From Gammaproteobacteria bacterium UBA7803 (GTDB lineage: Bacteria > Pseudomonadota > Gammaproteobacteria > Pseudomonadales > Azotimanducaceae): a stretch of DNA of 64,000 bases. The stretch spans positions 132,821 to 196,820 of the forward strand of contig DLCH01000078.1 in NCBI GenBank assembly GCA_002480525.1, given 5' to 3'. The notes under the pieces are model-generated. The model did not search any database and was not told where the DNA came from. It worked only from the letters and a program-made list of their open reading frames with translations. Made by a program: the position numbers and the translations under genes. Shown here one piece after another: positions 8,477 through 18,400 of this stretch (position 1 is its first letter; the number at the start of each line of letters is the position of its first letter).

Positions 8477-9418
8477 TCACAGCCCGGCGAGGACGCCGAG
8501 GTAGGCGCCGTAGACCAGCAGCAGAACCCCGCCCTCGCCGCGGCTCAGACGGCCGCCGGTGGCCGCGAAGATCACCAGGGCGGCGGTGGCGGCGAGCATG
8601 GCCCAGATGTCGAGCCCGGCGATCGCGGGCGGGACGTCCATGGGCTCCACCAGGGCGGTGACACCGAGAATGCCCAGCACGTTGAAGATGTTGCTGCCGA
8701 TGATGTTGCCGATGGCGATGTCCGACTGCCCCCGGAGGGCCGCGGTGACGGAGGTCACCAGCTCCGGCAGCGAAGTGCCGACGGCGACCACGGTGACGCC
8801 GATGACGACCTCGGACACCTGCCAGGTCCGCGCCAGCTCGATGGCGCCGGCCACCAGCCGGTCCGCGCCGAGCATGGTCAGCGCTAGGCCGGCGGCCAGC
8901 ACCACCAGGGCCTTCGTCACGGTGGACGGCGTCGGCTTCGGCACCAGGGTCGCGGCGTCGACGGAAACGTCGGCCGGCGCCGGCTGGGTCCGATAGGTCC
9001 AGGTCACGTAGGCCGCCAGCAGCGTCACCAGCACGGCGCCGGTCACCCGGCCGACGTGGCCGATCAGCACCGCCGCGGCACACGCCACCGCCGCCAGCAC
9101 GACCACGGCGCCGTCCCGGACCAGGGTCCGGCGGTCGACCAGGATCGGCCTGATCAGCGCGGCCAGGCCGAGGATCAGCAGGATGTTGGCGGTGTTGCTG
9201 CCCACCACGTTGCCGACGGCGATGCCGGGCGCGCCCAGCAGGGCGGCCTCCAGGCTGGTCACCAGCTCGGGCGTGGAGGTCCCGAATCCCACCAGGGTCA
9301 GGCCGATCACCATCGGCGAGACCCGGAACTGGAGCGCGGTCGCCACGGCCCCGCGCACCAGCAGCTCGCCGCCGAGCACCAGCAGCAGCAGGCCGGCGAC
9401 GATCGTCAGATAGGTCAT
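8477..9418 (-). CDS. Calcium/sodium antiporter (CaCA family, YrbG-like)
   Basis: 313-residue integral membrane protein with about ten membrane segments in two inverted repeats. Each repeat carries the alpha motifs of cation/Ca2+ exchangers: GFGTSTPELVTS with GSNTANIL in the first half and AVGTSLPELVTS with GSNIFNVLG in the second. The family exchanges Ca2+ for Na+ or K+ across the inner membrane. The start is at MTYLTIVAG; a much longer in-frame extension upstream overlaps the divergent secF and is not plausible. Confidence 0.93.
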   Translation of the reverse strand: MTYLTIVAGLLLLVLGGELLVRGAVATALQFRVSPMVIGLTLVGFGTSTPELVTSLEAALLGAPGIAVGNVVGSNTANILLILGLAALIRPILVDRRTLVRDGAVVVLAAVACAAAVLIGHVGRVTGAVLVTLLAAYVTWTYRTQPAPADVSVDAATLVPKPTPSTVTKALVVLAAGLALTMLGADRLVAGAIELARTWQVSEVVIGVTVVAVGTSLPELVTSVTAALRGQSDIAIGNIIGSNIFNVLGILGVTALVEPMDVPPAIAGLDIWAMLAATAALVIFAATGGRLSRGEGGVLLLVYGAYLGVLAGL

Positions 9419-9545
9419 GGGTGCCCCGTCAGCGCAAAGGCTGTCCTTCGAACGCCTAACTTGCAGTGACCCGGGGGCGTATTCAAGCGTCGGTCGCAGG
9501 CGTATGATCCGCGCCGTTTCCATTCCACACCGACGGTAACTCTCG

Positions 9546-10490
9546 TTGACGCGTTCCCGGCTCGAACGGACGGGTCCCCGGTTCGACTTCATGGGCCGCC
9601 GCCATGGGGCCACTGCCGTGTCTCTCGCGCTGGTCGTGCTGTCCCTGGTCGCCCTGGGCTGGCGCGGTCTGGCGCTCGGCATCGAGTTCACCGGCGGCGC
9701 CCTGTTCGACCTGCACTTTCCCCGGGCCGTGGCCCTGGAACCTCTGCGCGCGGCTTTCGACGGCGGCGGTCTGACCGGCGCGACGGTGCAGTTCGCCGGC
9801 AGCGAGCGCGACGTGGTGCTGCGCCTGCCGACCGAGGGCCGGGTGGAAGTGGGCGAGCTGTCCTTACGGGTCGAGCAAGCCGTGGCGCAGTTCATGACGG
9901 GTGGGGTGGTCGAGAGCTCTGCCCTGGTCGGCCCGGCGGTGGGCGGCGAGCTCCGGGACGCGGCCGGACTCGGCGCGCTGGCGTCGCTGGCGGCCGTCGG
10001 CGTGTACGTCATGTTCCGCTTCGCCGGGATGTTCGCGGTCGGCGCCACCGTCGCGCTGCTGCACGACGTCGTGGTCACCCTCGGCTTCTTCGCGGTGACC
10101 GGGCTCACCTTCGACCTGCCGGCCTTCGCCGCGGTGCTGGCCATCGTCGGCTATTCGCTCAACGACACCATCGTCGTCTACGACCGGGTGCGCGAGAACC
10201 TGCGGCGGCTGCGCGCCGTCAGCCCGGCCGAGGCCATCAACCGGTCGCTGAACCAGACCCTGGAACGGACCCTGGCCATGTCCGGCACGACCCTGTTCAC
10301 GGTGCTCGCGCTGCTGGTGTTCGGCGGCGATTCCCTGCGCAGTTTCTCCAGCGCGCTGACGGTCGGCGTCGTGGTCGGCACCTACTCCTCGGTCTACGTG
10401 GCGTCGAGCCTGCTGCTCACCCTGGGCGTGTCCCGCCGCACCGTGGCCGCGCCGGAACGGGATGCGGACCCGGAGGATGAGGCGCCCTGA
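9546..10490 (+). CDS. secF: Protein translocase subunit SecF, without adjacent secD
   Basis: 314-residue SecF: a first membrane helix after RFDFMGRR, a periplasmic domain, then five clustered helices. The family signature YSLNDTIVVYDRVREN lies near residue 205 and SGTTLFTVL near 255. SecF, with SecD and YajC, drives late steps of Sec-dependent export using the proton gradient. Its normal partner secD is not next to it: the upstream neighbour is a divergent antiporter and the downstream one a convergent phosphatase. The start is a TTG; an internal ATG 15 codons later would cut the conserved N-terminal segment. Confidence 0.9.
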   Translation: MTRSRLERTGPRFDFMGRRHGATAVSLALVVLSLVALGWRGLALGIEFTGGALFDLHFPRAVALEPLRAAFDGGGLTGATVQFAGSERDVVLRLPTEGRVEVGELSLRVEQAVAQFMTGGVVESSALVGPAVGGELRDAAGLGALASLAAVGVYVMFRFAGMFAVGATVALLHDVVVTLGFFAVTGLTFDLPAFAAVLAIVGYSLNDTIVVYDRVRENLRRLRAVSPAEAINRSLNQTLERTLAMSGTTLFTVLALLVFGGDSLRSFSSALTVGVVVGTYSSVYVASSLLLTLGVSRRTVAAPERDADPEDEAP

Positions 10491-10493
10491 GGC

Positions 10494-11171
10494 TCAGGCG
10501 CCGGCGAGCGCCTCGAGCAGGGTGCCCGCCCGGGGCAGCACCACGTCGGCGCCCGCCGCCCGCAGGCGCGGCCGGTCGGCGCTGCCGGTGAGCACGCCCA
10601 CGCAGTACAGCCCGAGCGCCCGCCCGGTCTCCATGTCGAGGGCACCATCGCCGACCATCAGGCTGCGTCCCGGGGCGGCGTCCACCTCGTCGAGCGCCCG
10701 CTGCAGATGCCGCAGGTCGGGCTTGAGGTGCGCGACGTCGTCCCGGGCGAGCAGCGCTTCGCAGTGCTGCTCGAGATCGGGATACACCGTGAGCACCGCG
10801 TCCCGGCAGTTCCGCGTCACGACGGCCACCCGCACGCCGGCCCGGCGGAGCTGCTCGATGGTCCGCACCGCGTCCGGGAACGGTCGGGTGTCCCGCGCCG
10901 CGGCCACCTCGAAGTCGCGGATCAGCCGGTGCCCGCGGGCCAGGAAGGCGTCGCCGTCGGCGGCGCGATCCGCCAGCCAGCGCGCCGCCGCGTCGAGGAT
11001 CTCGACGATGTAACGGCCTTCGAACACCGCTGCCGGCACGTCGTGGGTGAGCGCGAAGTCGACGACCCGGCGCCGCAGATCCGGCAGGTCCAGGTTGGGG
11101 GCGAGGGTGCCGTCGAAGTCGAACAGCACCGCCTGCGCGGCCTGCAGCCGCCCGTGCCACGGCGGCGGCAT
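10494..11171 (-). CDS. HAD-superfamily phosphatase
   Basis: 225-residue haloacid-dehalogenase-type hydrolase. Motif I is LFDFDGTLAP with the nucleophile Asp, motif II the TRN of AVVTRNC, motif III the lysine of HLKPD, and motif IV GDGALDMETGRA. It resembles phosphoglycolate phosphatase / beta-phosphoglucomutase-like members with a helical cap. The substrate is unknown. Its ATG overlaps the aceK stop by one base (TGATG), so translation is probably coupled to aceK. It converges with secF, 3 bases apart. Confidence 0.87.
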   Translation of the reverse strand: MPPPWHGRLQAAQAVLFDFDGTLAPNLDLPDLRRRVVDFALTHDVPAAVFEGRYIVEILDAAARWLADRAADGDAFLARGHRLIRDFEVAAARDTRPFPDAVRTIEQLRRAGVRVAVVTRNCRDAVLTVYPDLEQHCEALLARDDVAHLKPDLRHLQRALDEVDAAPGRSLMVGDGALDMETGRALGLYCVGVLTGSADRPRLRAAGADVVLPRAGTLLEALAGA

Positions 11172-12928
11172 CAGGCTTTCCGGGCGGCGTGGCGGACGAA
11201 CCGCTTCTTGCGCCGGTAGGGGAACACGTCCATGACGCGCCCCTTGGCGATGGCGTCCTGCAGGCTGCGCCAGTAGGCCGGGTCGAACAGCTCGCCGTGC
11301 ATCTCTTCGAACATCTTCTTGATGTGCGGCTTGCCGAACAGAAAGCGGCGGAACTCCTCGGGAAAGACGTCGTTGGGCGCTACCGTATACCAGGGCTCCG
11401 CGGCCATCTCCTGCTCCGGCGTCTCGGGCTTCGGCACCTCCCGGAAGTTGACGTCGCTGAGGTAGCAGATCTCGTCGTAGTCGTAGAACACCACCCGGCC
11501 GTGACGGGTGATGCCGAAGTTCTTGAGCAGCATGTCGCCGGGGAAGATGTTGGCCGCGGCGAGCTGCTTGATGGCGTTGCCGTACTCGTCGAGGGCCTCG
11601 CGCACCGCCTCTTCATCGGCATCGTCGATGAACATGTTGAGCGGCGTCATCAGTCGCTCGGTGTAGACGTGACGGATCTTCACGTACCTGTCGGTGATCT
11701 CCACGGAGGAGGCCGCCTGGCGCTCCAGCTCCTCGATCAGGTCGGCGCTGAAGCGTTCCCGGGGCAGGATCAGGTTCTGGAACTCCTGGGTGTCGGCCAT
11801 GCGCCCCACGCGGTCGTGGCGCTTCACGATGTGGTACTTCTCCTTCACCTCCTCCGCGGTGATGTTCTTCTGGGGCGCGAAGCGGTCCTTGATGATCTTG
11901 AACACCGTCTGGTAGGACGGCAGCGAGAACACCGCCATCACCATGCCGCGGATGCCCGGGGCGATCACGAACTCGTCGTCGGAATGCTCGAGGTGCTCCA
12001 GCAGGTCGCGGTAGAACACCGTCTTGCCGTGCTTGTGCAGGCCGATGGAGGCGTACAGCTCCGAGCGCTTCTTGTTCGGCAGCAGGGTGCGCAGGAAGTC
12101 CACCAGGGCATGGGGATAGTTGGTGTGCACCATGAAGTAGGCGCGGGTGAAGCTGAACATCACGGACAGCTCGTCCTCGTCGCAGATCAGCGTGTCGATG
12201 TACAGGCGGCGGTTCTCGTCGACCAGCAGCGGCAGGGCGATCGGCCAGGTCTCGCCCCGGTAGTGGAGCCGGCCCACCAGGTACGCGCCCTTGTTGCGGT
12301 AGAAGATCGAGCGCAGCATCTCCACCGCGAGGCCCTGGGAGCTGCGGATTTCCGGGCGTGCTTCCGGCAGCGATCGCAGCACGCTGCCGATGTCCCGGTC
12401 CTTGTCCTGCCACTCGAGCTCGATCGGCAGGTCCCGGGCGATGTCGCGCATCATCTCGACGATGCCGCGGTCGGGGTGATAGGTGATGGTGAGGGACTCC
12501 GCCGGCGCGACCGGCGGCGTCGGGTACTCGGTCTGGACGAACATCTCCGCGTTGTCGACCTCGGCGTCGTTCGTCAGCGACCGGTGCACGGAGTTGTAGA
12601 AGGTCTCGAACAGCTCGGCGTTGTATTCCTGGGACACGAGCTCGCGGTAGGACGCTCTGGTCTCGATCCAGAGCGCGCCGTCGATGCCCCGGCCGTCGAC
12701 CATCGCCTGGATGTCCTCGGTGGTCCGGTCCACGTGATGGTGGTAGGACGCCAGGCGCTCGGCGTTGGCCTCCTGGACGGCCAGCCACTGGGCATTCTCG
12801 AACCGGGTCCGCGCTGCCAGGGTGATCTTCTGGTAGCCCTGCCGGTAGGTTTCGTAGCCCTGGAAGATCCGGCGGGCGATGGGCCGGGCCAGGGACCCGT
12901 CGTCCACGGGCTGCTCTGCGGCCGTCAC
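11171..12928 (-). CDS. aceK: Isocitrate dehydrogenase kinase/phosphatase
   Basis: 585 residues, the usual AceK length. AceK phosphorylates and dephosphorylates isocitrate dehydrogenase to divert flux between the TCA cycle and the glyoxylate shunt during growth on acetate or fatty acids, which suits a genome rich in acyl-CoA dehydrogenases. Diagnostic segments include IARRIFQGYETYR at the N-terminus, the central APGIRGMVMAVFSLPSY regulatory/ATP region, and KNFGITRHGRVVFYDYDEI of the catalytic domain. The GTG start overlaps the upstream gene's stop by 4 bases. The aceA/aceB genes that often accompany it are not in the window. Confidence 0.95.
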   Translation of the reverse strand: MTAAEQPVDDGSLARPIARRIFQGYETYRQGYQKITLAARTRFENAQWLAVQEANAERLASYHHHVDRTTEDIQAMVDGRGIDGALWIETRASYRELVSQEYNAELFETFYNSVHRSLTNDAEVDNAEMFVQTEYPTPPVAPAESLTITYHPDRGIVEMMRDIARDLPIELEWQDKDRDIGSVLRSLPEARPEIRSSQGLAVEMLRSIFYRNKGAYLVGRLHYRGETWPIALPLLVDENRRLYIDTLICDEDELSVMFSFTRAYFMVHTNYPHALVDFLRTLLPNKKRSELYASIGLHKHGKTVFYRDLLEHLEHSDDEFVIAPGIRGMVMAVFSLPSYQTVFKIIKDRFAPQKNITAEEVKEKYHIVKRHDRVGRMADTQEFQNLILPRERFSADLIEELERQAASSVEITDRYVKIRHVYTERLMTPLNMFIDDADEEAVREALDEYGNAIKQLAAANIFPGDMLLKNFGITRHGRVVFYDYDEICYLSDVNFREVPKPETPEQEMAAEPWYTVAPNDVFPEEFRRFLFGKPHIKKMFEEMHGELFDPAYWRSLQDAIAKGRVMDVFPYRRKKRFVRHAARKA

Positions 12929-13311
12929 GTGTCGTCGCCTCCGCGGGTGCCGTCCCCGTCGTCGCGGCGGTGGCGCCAGCGCGCCTCGTGGGTCTCTGCA
13001 ATGCGCCGGCGGAACCGCTGCACGAGCACGTACAGCACCACGGCGCCGCAGGCCAGGGCCAGCAGCGGGTAGGCGAGCGCGGCGATCCAGTCGCCCTGGG
13101 GGTCGCTGTGAATGGCGGCCAGCAGGCCGGCGCCGAGGGCCACCGCCAGAACCTTCTGAACCAGCAGCCAGGCGGACAGGGCGATCGCCACCGGGATGAC
13201 CAGCCGGTTCAGCAGGTCGCCCTGGTCGGACTGGTAGAGCACCACCAGCACGCCGAGCAGCACCAGGCCCGCGACGCGCCACGGCAGGTTCTCCAGCACG
13301 GCCGGCTTCAC
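12925..13311 (-). CDS. Small inner-membrane protein
   Basis: 128 residues with about four hydrophobic segments and a basic cytoplasmic tail rich in Arg and Asp. I do not recognise the family. Its start overlaps the SDR stop by 4 bases and its stop overlaps the aceK GTG by 4 bases, so it is wedged in a translationally coupled chain and is very likely expressed. Nothing in the sequence indicates a substrate or partner. Confidence 0.72.
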   Translation of the reverse strand: MKPAVLENLPWRVAGLVLLGVLVVLYQSDQGDLLNRLVIPVAIALSAWLLVQKVLAVALGAGLLAAIHSDPQGDWIAALAYPLLALACGAVVLYVLVQRFRRRIAETHEARWRHRRDDGDGTRGGDDT

Positions 13312-14084
13312 GTCAGGGTGTCCAGGGCGCCGCCGTCGATGCGCAGGTTCTGGCCGTGAATGGCGTCGGCCCTGGGGCTCGCCAGGAAGGCCACCAGGTC
13401 CGCGACCTCTTCGCGGCGGACGATGCGCCGGATCGGAATGTCGGCGGCCACGTGGGGCTCGACCGCCTCCCAGGTGTCGCCCCAGCCTTCGCGACGCCCT
13501 TTCTTCAGATAGGCGGCTTCGACCTCCGGCGTGAGGATCATTCCGGGAGAGACCAGGTTGACCCGCACGCCGGTGCCCGCGGTTTCCCGGGCCAGGCTGA
13601 CGGTCGCGGTCGCCAGCGCGCCCTTGGCGGCGTAATAGTGGGGCATGCGGGCGTTGGGCCGGGTGGAGCCGACCGTGCCGAGGTTGACGATCCGGCCCCA
13701 GCCGCCGGCCACCATGGCAGGCAGGAAGCGGCTGATCAGCCGCTGGGCGGACAGCACGTTCTTCTGGTAGGCGTCGACCCAGTCGGCGCTGGTGCTGTCG
13801 GACCAGCTTCCCGGATCGGCGGTGCCGTAGTTGTTGACGAGGATGTCCACGTGGCGGCCGTGACAGGCCTGCTGCACGGCGTCGGCGCCGGCGTCGGTGG
13901 TGATGTCCCCGGTCACCGGCGTGCCGGCGCCGATCTCGGCCACGGCCGCCTCGGCCTGACCGGGCTCGAAACCGTGGACGAGCACGTCCGCGCCCTCCCG
14001 GGCCAGACGCGCGGCGATGACGAGTCCCGTGCCCCGGTGGCTGCCGCTCACCAGGGCCGTATGGCCTTCCAGAGCCAGATGCAT
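13308..14084 (-). CDS. Short-chain dehydrogenase/reductase
   Basis: 258-residue classical SDR oxidoreductase using NAD(P)H. The nucleotide-binding motif is slightly divergent (SGSHRGTG for TGxxxGxG). NNYG replaces NNAG, and the active site has YYAAK as YxxxK with a serine in the preceding LGTVGS segment. The C-terminus shows SPGMILTP and DGGA. Start chosen at MHLALEGH; the upstream extension is low-quality. It heads the leftward chain to the small membrane protein, aceK and the HAD phosphatase. Substrate unknown. Confidence 0.88.
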   Translation of the reverse strand: MHLALEGHTALVSGSHRGTGLVIAARLAREGADVLVHGFEPGQAEAAVAEIGAGTPVTGDITTDAGADAVQQACHGRHVDILVNNYGTADPGSWSDSTSADWVDAYQKNVLSAQRLISRFLPAMVAGGWGRIVNLGTVGSTRPNARMPHYYAAKGALATATVSLARETAGTGVRVNLVSPGMILTPEVEAAYLKKGRREGWGDTWEAVEPHVAADIPIRRIVRREEVADLVAFLASPRADAIHGQNLRIDGGALDTLT

Positions 14085-14198
14085 GTACGGATTCCGACTA
14101 TTACGTTGCTGAAGGACGCTGCCGCAGGATGTTGCCGAAGCGGCGCGTGCCGCTCGTCGGACAAAGGTACCGGATCGGCCCGGAATTCTCACCCGATG

Positions 14199-14213
14199 TT
14201 GACACTGTGCACA
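14199..14213 (+). promoter_or_regulatory. Candidate promoter/operator upstream of the RND operon
   Basis: The 203-base gap between the leftward SDR and the rightward efflux genes holds a consensus TTGACA at 14199-14204 overlapping a perfect TGTGCACA palindrome at 14206-14213. A second TGCACAC lies near 14245, before the membrane-fusion start. No well-spaced -10 hexamer is obvious, so promoter assignment is tentative. Confidence 0.3.
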
Positions 14214-14287
14214 TTAGAGTTAAGCTGGTCGGGTATGTAAGCAATGCACACATGGCTCGGCCCGGGGGCCGGGCCACAGGGGGCGAC

Positions 14288-15430
14288 ATGCAGGTTCGGC
14301 GGTTGCGTCGGCGGTTCGAAGGGTTCTGGCGGCTGCTGTCCCGGACGGTGCCGCTGGCGCTGCTGGCGGAGTTCGCGCTGCTGATGCTGTGGAGCGCCCA
14401 CGCCGATGCCGCCACCGGGGTCGCGGTGGTGGAGGTGAAGCGGTCCGAGAGCTATGCCTCGACCCGGCGCTATGCGGGCCGGACCGTGGCCGGCCGGGTC
14501 TCCGAGCTCGGTTTCAAGCAGGCTGGACGGCTGGCAGAGGTCGCGGTGGACCTGGGCAGCCGGGTCGAGGCCGGGGCGGTGCTGGCCCGGCTGGACGGCG
14601 CGGCGGCGCAGGCGGCGCTGGCCCAGGCCGATGCGGAGGTGAGCCACGCCGAGGCCAGCCTGGAGGCCATGCGGGCCCGCACGGAGCTGGCCCGGCAGAC
14701 CGAGCGGCGCTTCGCCGACCTGCAGGCCGACGGCCACGTCTCGGCCCAGGAGTAAGACGAGCGGCGGCTGGAGTACGACGCCAGGGTGGCGGAGCTGCGC
14801 GTCGCCGAGGCTTCCCTGGCCCGGGCCCGCGCGGCCCGTCGCGCCGCCGCCATCGTGGTGGCGGAATCGCGGATCGAGGCGCCGTTCGCCGGCATCGTCC
14901 AGGCCCGGCACGCCGACGAGGGCGCTCAGCTTCAGCCCGGCGCGCCGGTGCTGCGCCTGGTGGAGACGGACCGCGTCGAGGCCCACGTCGGCGTGCCCGA
15001 GACCTTCGCCGCGGCGCTGACGGCCGGCGGCCGTTACCCGCTCTACTGGAACGGCCGCGCCGTGGACGGCGCGCTCAGCGCGGTGCTGCCCGAGGTCGAT
15101 CCGGAAACCCGCACGGTGACGGCGGTGTTCGACCTCGGCGCGGCGGACGTTCCGCTCGGCGCCGTCGTCGAGCTGGCCGCCGAACGCGAGGTGGCGGAGG
15201 ACGGCTTCTGGCTGCCGCTGACCGCGCTCACCGAGAGCGAGCGGGGCCTGTGGGGCGTGCTGGTGGTCAATCGGTCGTCGGTGCTGGAACGCCGGGTGGT
15301 GGAGGTGCTTCACGCCGAGGCGGACCGCGCCTACGTCCGCGGCACCCTGCAGGATGGCGACTGGGTGGTGCGCACCGGGGTGCAGCGTCTGGTGCCCGGC
15401 CAGCAGGTGGCCGCGGCGGCGGCCGGCTGA
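14288..15430 (+). pseudogene. RND membrane-fusion protein gene interrupted by an in-frame stop
   Basis: Periplasmic adaptor (HlyD/AcrA type) of an RND efflux pump. The first 155 codons give a signal sequence or anchor, the lipoyl half-motif VAVDLGSRVEAGAVLARLD and a coiled coil. A TAA at 14753-14755 then stops the frame within SAQE-stop-DERRLEYD. After it the same frame continues without shift through the second lipoyl half (IEAPFAGIVQARH), the beta barrel and a normal C-terminus at 15430. Relatives usually have Tyr here (QEYDE), so one base change explains the stop. It may be a real nonsense mutation, readthrough or a sequencing error. An AGGGGG site precedes the ATG. Confidence 0.82.
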
Positions 15431-15436
15431 GTCGTC

Positions 15437-18400
15437 ATGTCCCTGTTCTATCGCAATCCCCGCGTCTCCGGTCTGCTGGTGCTGTTCGTGCTGCTGTTCG
15501 GGCTGGTCGCCCTCGGCGGCCTCGCCCGCCAGGAAGATCCGACCATGACCGAGCGCTACGCGTCGGTGTCGACCTTTCTGCCCGGCGCCACCGCCAACCG
15601 CGTCGAGTCGCTCATCAGCGAGCCGCTGGAAACCGGCCTGAGGGAGATCCCCGAGATCCGGGTGATGGGCTCGAAGTCCCGGGCCGGCTACTCGCTGCTC
15701 GACATCGAGCTCTACGATCACGTCGGCCCCGGAGAGACCGACACGGTCTGGTCCGAGATTCGCGACAAGCTCGGCGAGATTCACCCGAACCTGCCGCCGG
15801 GCACCTCCGTGCCCCTGCTCGAGAAGCGCGCGCCGATCGCCGCGACGCTGGTGGTCGGACTGTCCTGGGAACAGCCCGGCGAGCCGGAGCTGACCATTCT
15901 GACCCGCCTGGCGAAGTCGCTGGAGATCCGCCTCGCCAACCTGCCAAACACCCGCGAAACCGACGTCTTCGGCGAAGCGCAGGAAGCGGTTCTGGTGACG
16001 GTGGATCCCTATCGCCTCAGCAACACGGGCCTGTCGGCCGCGGACGTCGCCGCCCGCATCGCCGCCGCGGACACCAAGCGGGCGGCGGGAAGGCTGCGCC
16101 ATCCGGGCGCCGACGTGCTGGTGGAGGTGGATGCGGAGCTCGACTCGCCGGAGCGCATCGCCCGCATCCCGCTCAAGTCCGGGCGTGACGGCGCGGTGCT
16201 GCGGGTGTCCGACGTCGCCGAGGTGGAGAAGCGGCCCCAGGACCCGCCCGCGACGCTGGCCTTCCACGGCGCCCGGCGCACCGTGATGGTGATGGCCAAG
16301 ATGGAACCGGACCAGCAGATCGGCGCCTGGGTCGACGGCGCGCTGGCCACGGTGGACGCGTTCCGCGACCGGCTGCCTGCCGGCGTCGGCCTGGACGTGT
16401 ACTACAACCAGAACGACTACACCGGCGAACGCATGCAGACCCTGGTGATCAACCTGGTGTCCGCGCTGGTGATCGTGATGGCCACCCTGGTGTGGTTCAT
16501 GGGCGTGCGCTCGGCGCTGACCGTGGGCATCGCCCTGCCGCTGTCCGGGGCGATGGTGCTGGCCGCCATGTACGTCATGGACATACCGCTGCATCAGATG
16601 TCCGTGACCGGCCTGATCATCTCGCTGGGGCTGCTGATCGACAACGCCATCGTGGTGGTGGAGGACTACAAGCTGTCCCGGCGCCGGGGGTACGACATCG
16701 CACCGGCCATCGACCGGTCGGTCCGCCACCTGGCGGTGCCGCTCGGTGCGTCGACGGCCACCACCGTGTTCGCCTTCATGACCATCGCCATGGCGCCCGG
16801 CGGGGTCGGCGACTTCACCGGCACCATCGGCATCAGCGTGGTGCTGGCGGTGATCAGCTCCTATCTGCTGGCGATGAGCGTCGTGCCGGCCGTCGCCGGC
16901 TTCGCCGAGCGGCTGTGGCCGTCGGCGGCCGGCGCCGACGGGGCGCGCTGGTGGCGGCACGGGTATTCCAGCCCGACGCTCGCCGGCGCCTATCGCCGCG
17001 GCCTGGCGCGGGTGCTGGTGCGGCCGTGGGCTGCCCTGGCGATCGGCTGCGCGCTGCCGCTGGCGGGGTTCCTGCTGGCGCCGACGCTGACCCAGCAGTT
17101 CTTCCCGCCGGTGGACCGCAACCAGTTCCAGGTGCAGATCTCCCTGCCGGCCCAGGCGTCCATCTGGGAAACCCGTGACGCGGTCGCCACGGCGGAGCGC
17201 ATTCTCCGAGCCCATCCGGACGTGCGCGACACCTACTGGTCCGTGGGCGAAGGCGCGCCCCGCACCTACTACAACGTGATGACGCTGAACGACGGCGTGG
17301 CCAGCTTCGCCGGCGGCTGGGTCGACACGACCTCACCGGAGGCGACCCGGGCCATGCTGCCGGCCCTGCAGCGGGATCTGTCGGAAGCGCTGCCCCAGGC
17401 TCAGGTGCTGACGCTGCCGTTCGAGCAGGGGCCGCCGTTCGAAGCGCCCATCGAGATCCGCGTGGTCGGTCCTGAGCTCGACACCCTGCGGCGCATCAGC
17501 GACGAGCTGCGGCTGCTGCTGTCGGAGCTCGACCACGTGACCTACACCCGCGCGAGCCTGTCGGCGGCGGAGCCGAAGCTGGTGTTCACGCCCGACGAGA
17601 ATCCGGCCGCGGCGGCGGGCCTCGCCACCGGCGACCTCACCGGGCGGCTGAACGATGCGCTGTCCGGCGCCAGGGCCGGCACGGTCCAGGAAGGCAACAC
17701 CGAGCTGCCGGTGCGGGTACGGCTGGCGGACGCGCGCCGGGACGAGGTGCACGAGCTCACCGCACTGCCGCTGGTCGGCGGCAGCGGCGGCATGGTGCCG
17801 ATGGAGGCCATCGGCACCTGGCAGGTGGCGCCGGCGGCCTCCGGCATCGAGCGCTATCAGGGCAGCCGCATCAGCTCGGTGCAGGCCTACCTCGAGCCCT
17901 TCGTGCTGCCGGCCGGGGTCATGGCCGAGTTCCGCCAGCGTCTCGAAGCGGCCGGACTGTCGCTGCCGGCCGGCTATCGGCTGGACATCGGTGGCGAGGA
18001 GGAGGAGCGGTCCGAGTCGCTGGGCGGCCTGATGCGGGTGTTCGTGATGTTCGCGGCGGCGATGGCGGCGGTGGTGATCCTGTCCCTCAATTCCTTCCGC
18101 CACGGCGCCCTGATCGGGCTGGTGGGTTTCCTCAGCTTCGGCCTGGCGCTGTTCGGGGTGCGCCTGTTCGGCTACCCCCTGGGTTTCCAGGCGATCATCG
18201 GCGGCCTCGGCATGGTGGGGCTCGCCATCAACGGCGCCATCATCGTGCTGTCGGCGCTGAAGGCCGATCCGGGCGCCCGCGCCGGAGATCCCGGCGCCAC
18301 CGTGGACGTGGTGATGGACGCCACGCGCCACATCGTGTCGACCACGGTGACCACCATGGGCGGGTTCGTGCCGCTGATCGTGTTCGGCGGCACCTTCTGG

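Noticed and set aside
14189..17215. Very long open frame on the minus strand opposite the RND genes
   Set aside because: The product is His/Gly/Arg/Gln-rich with no domain, exactly what antisense of GC-rich coding DNA gives; the plus-strand genes have full family motifs.
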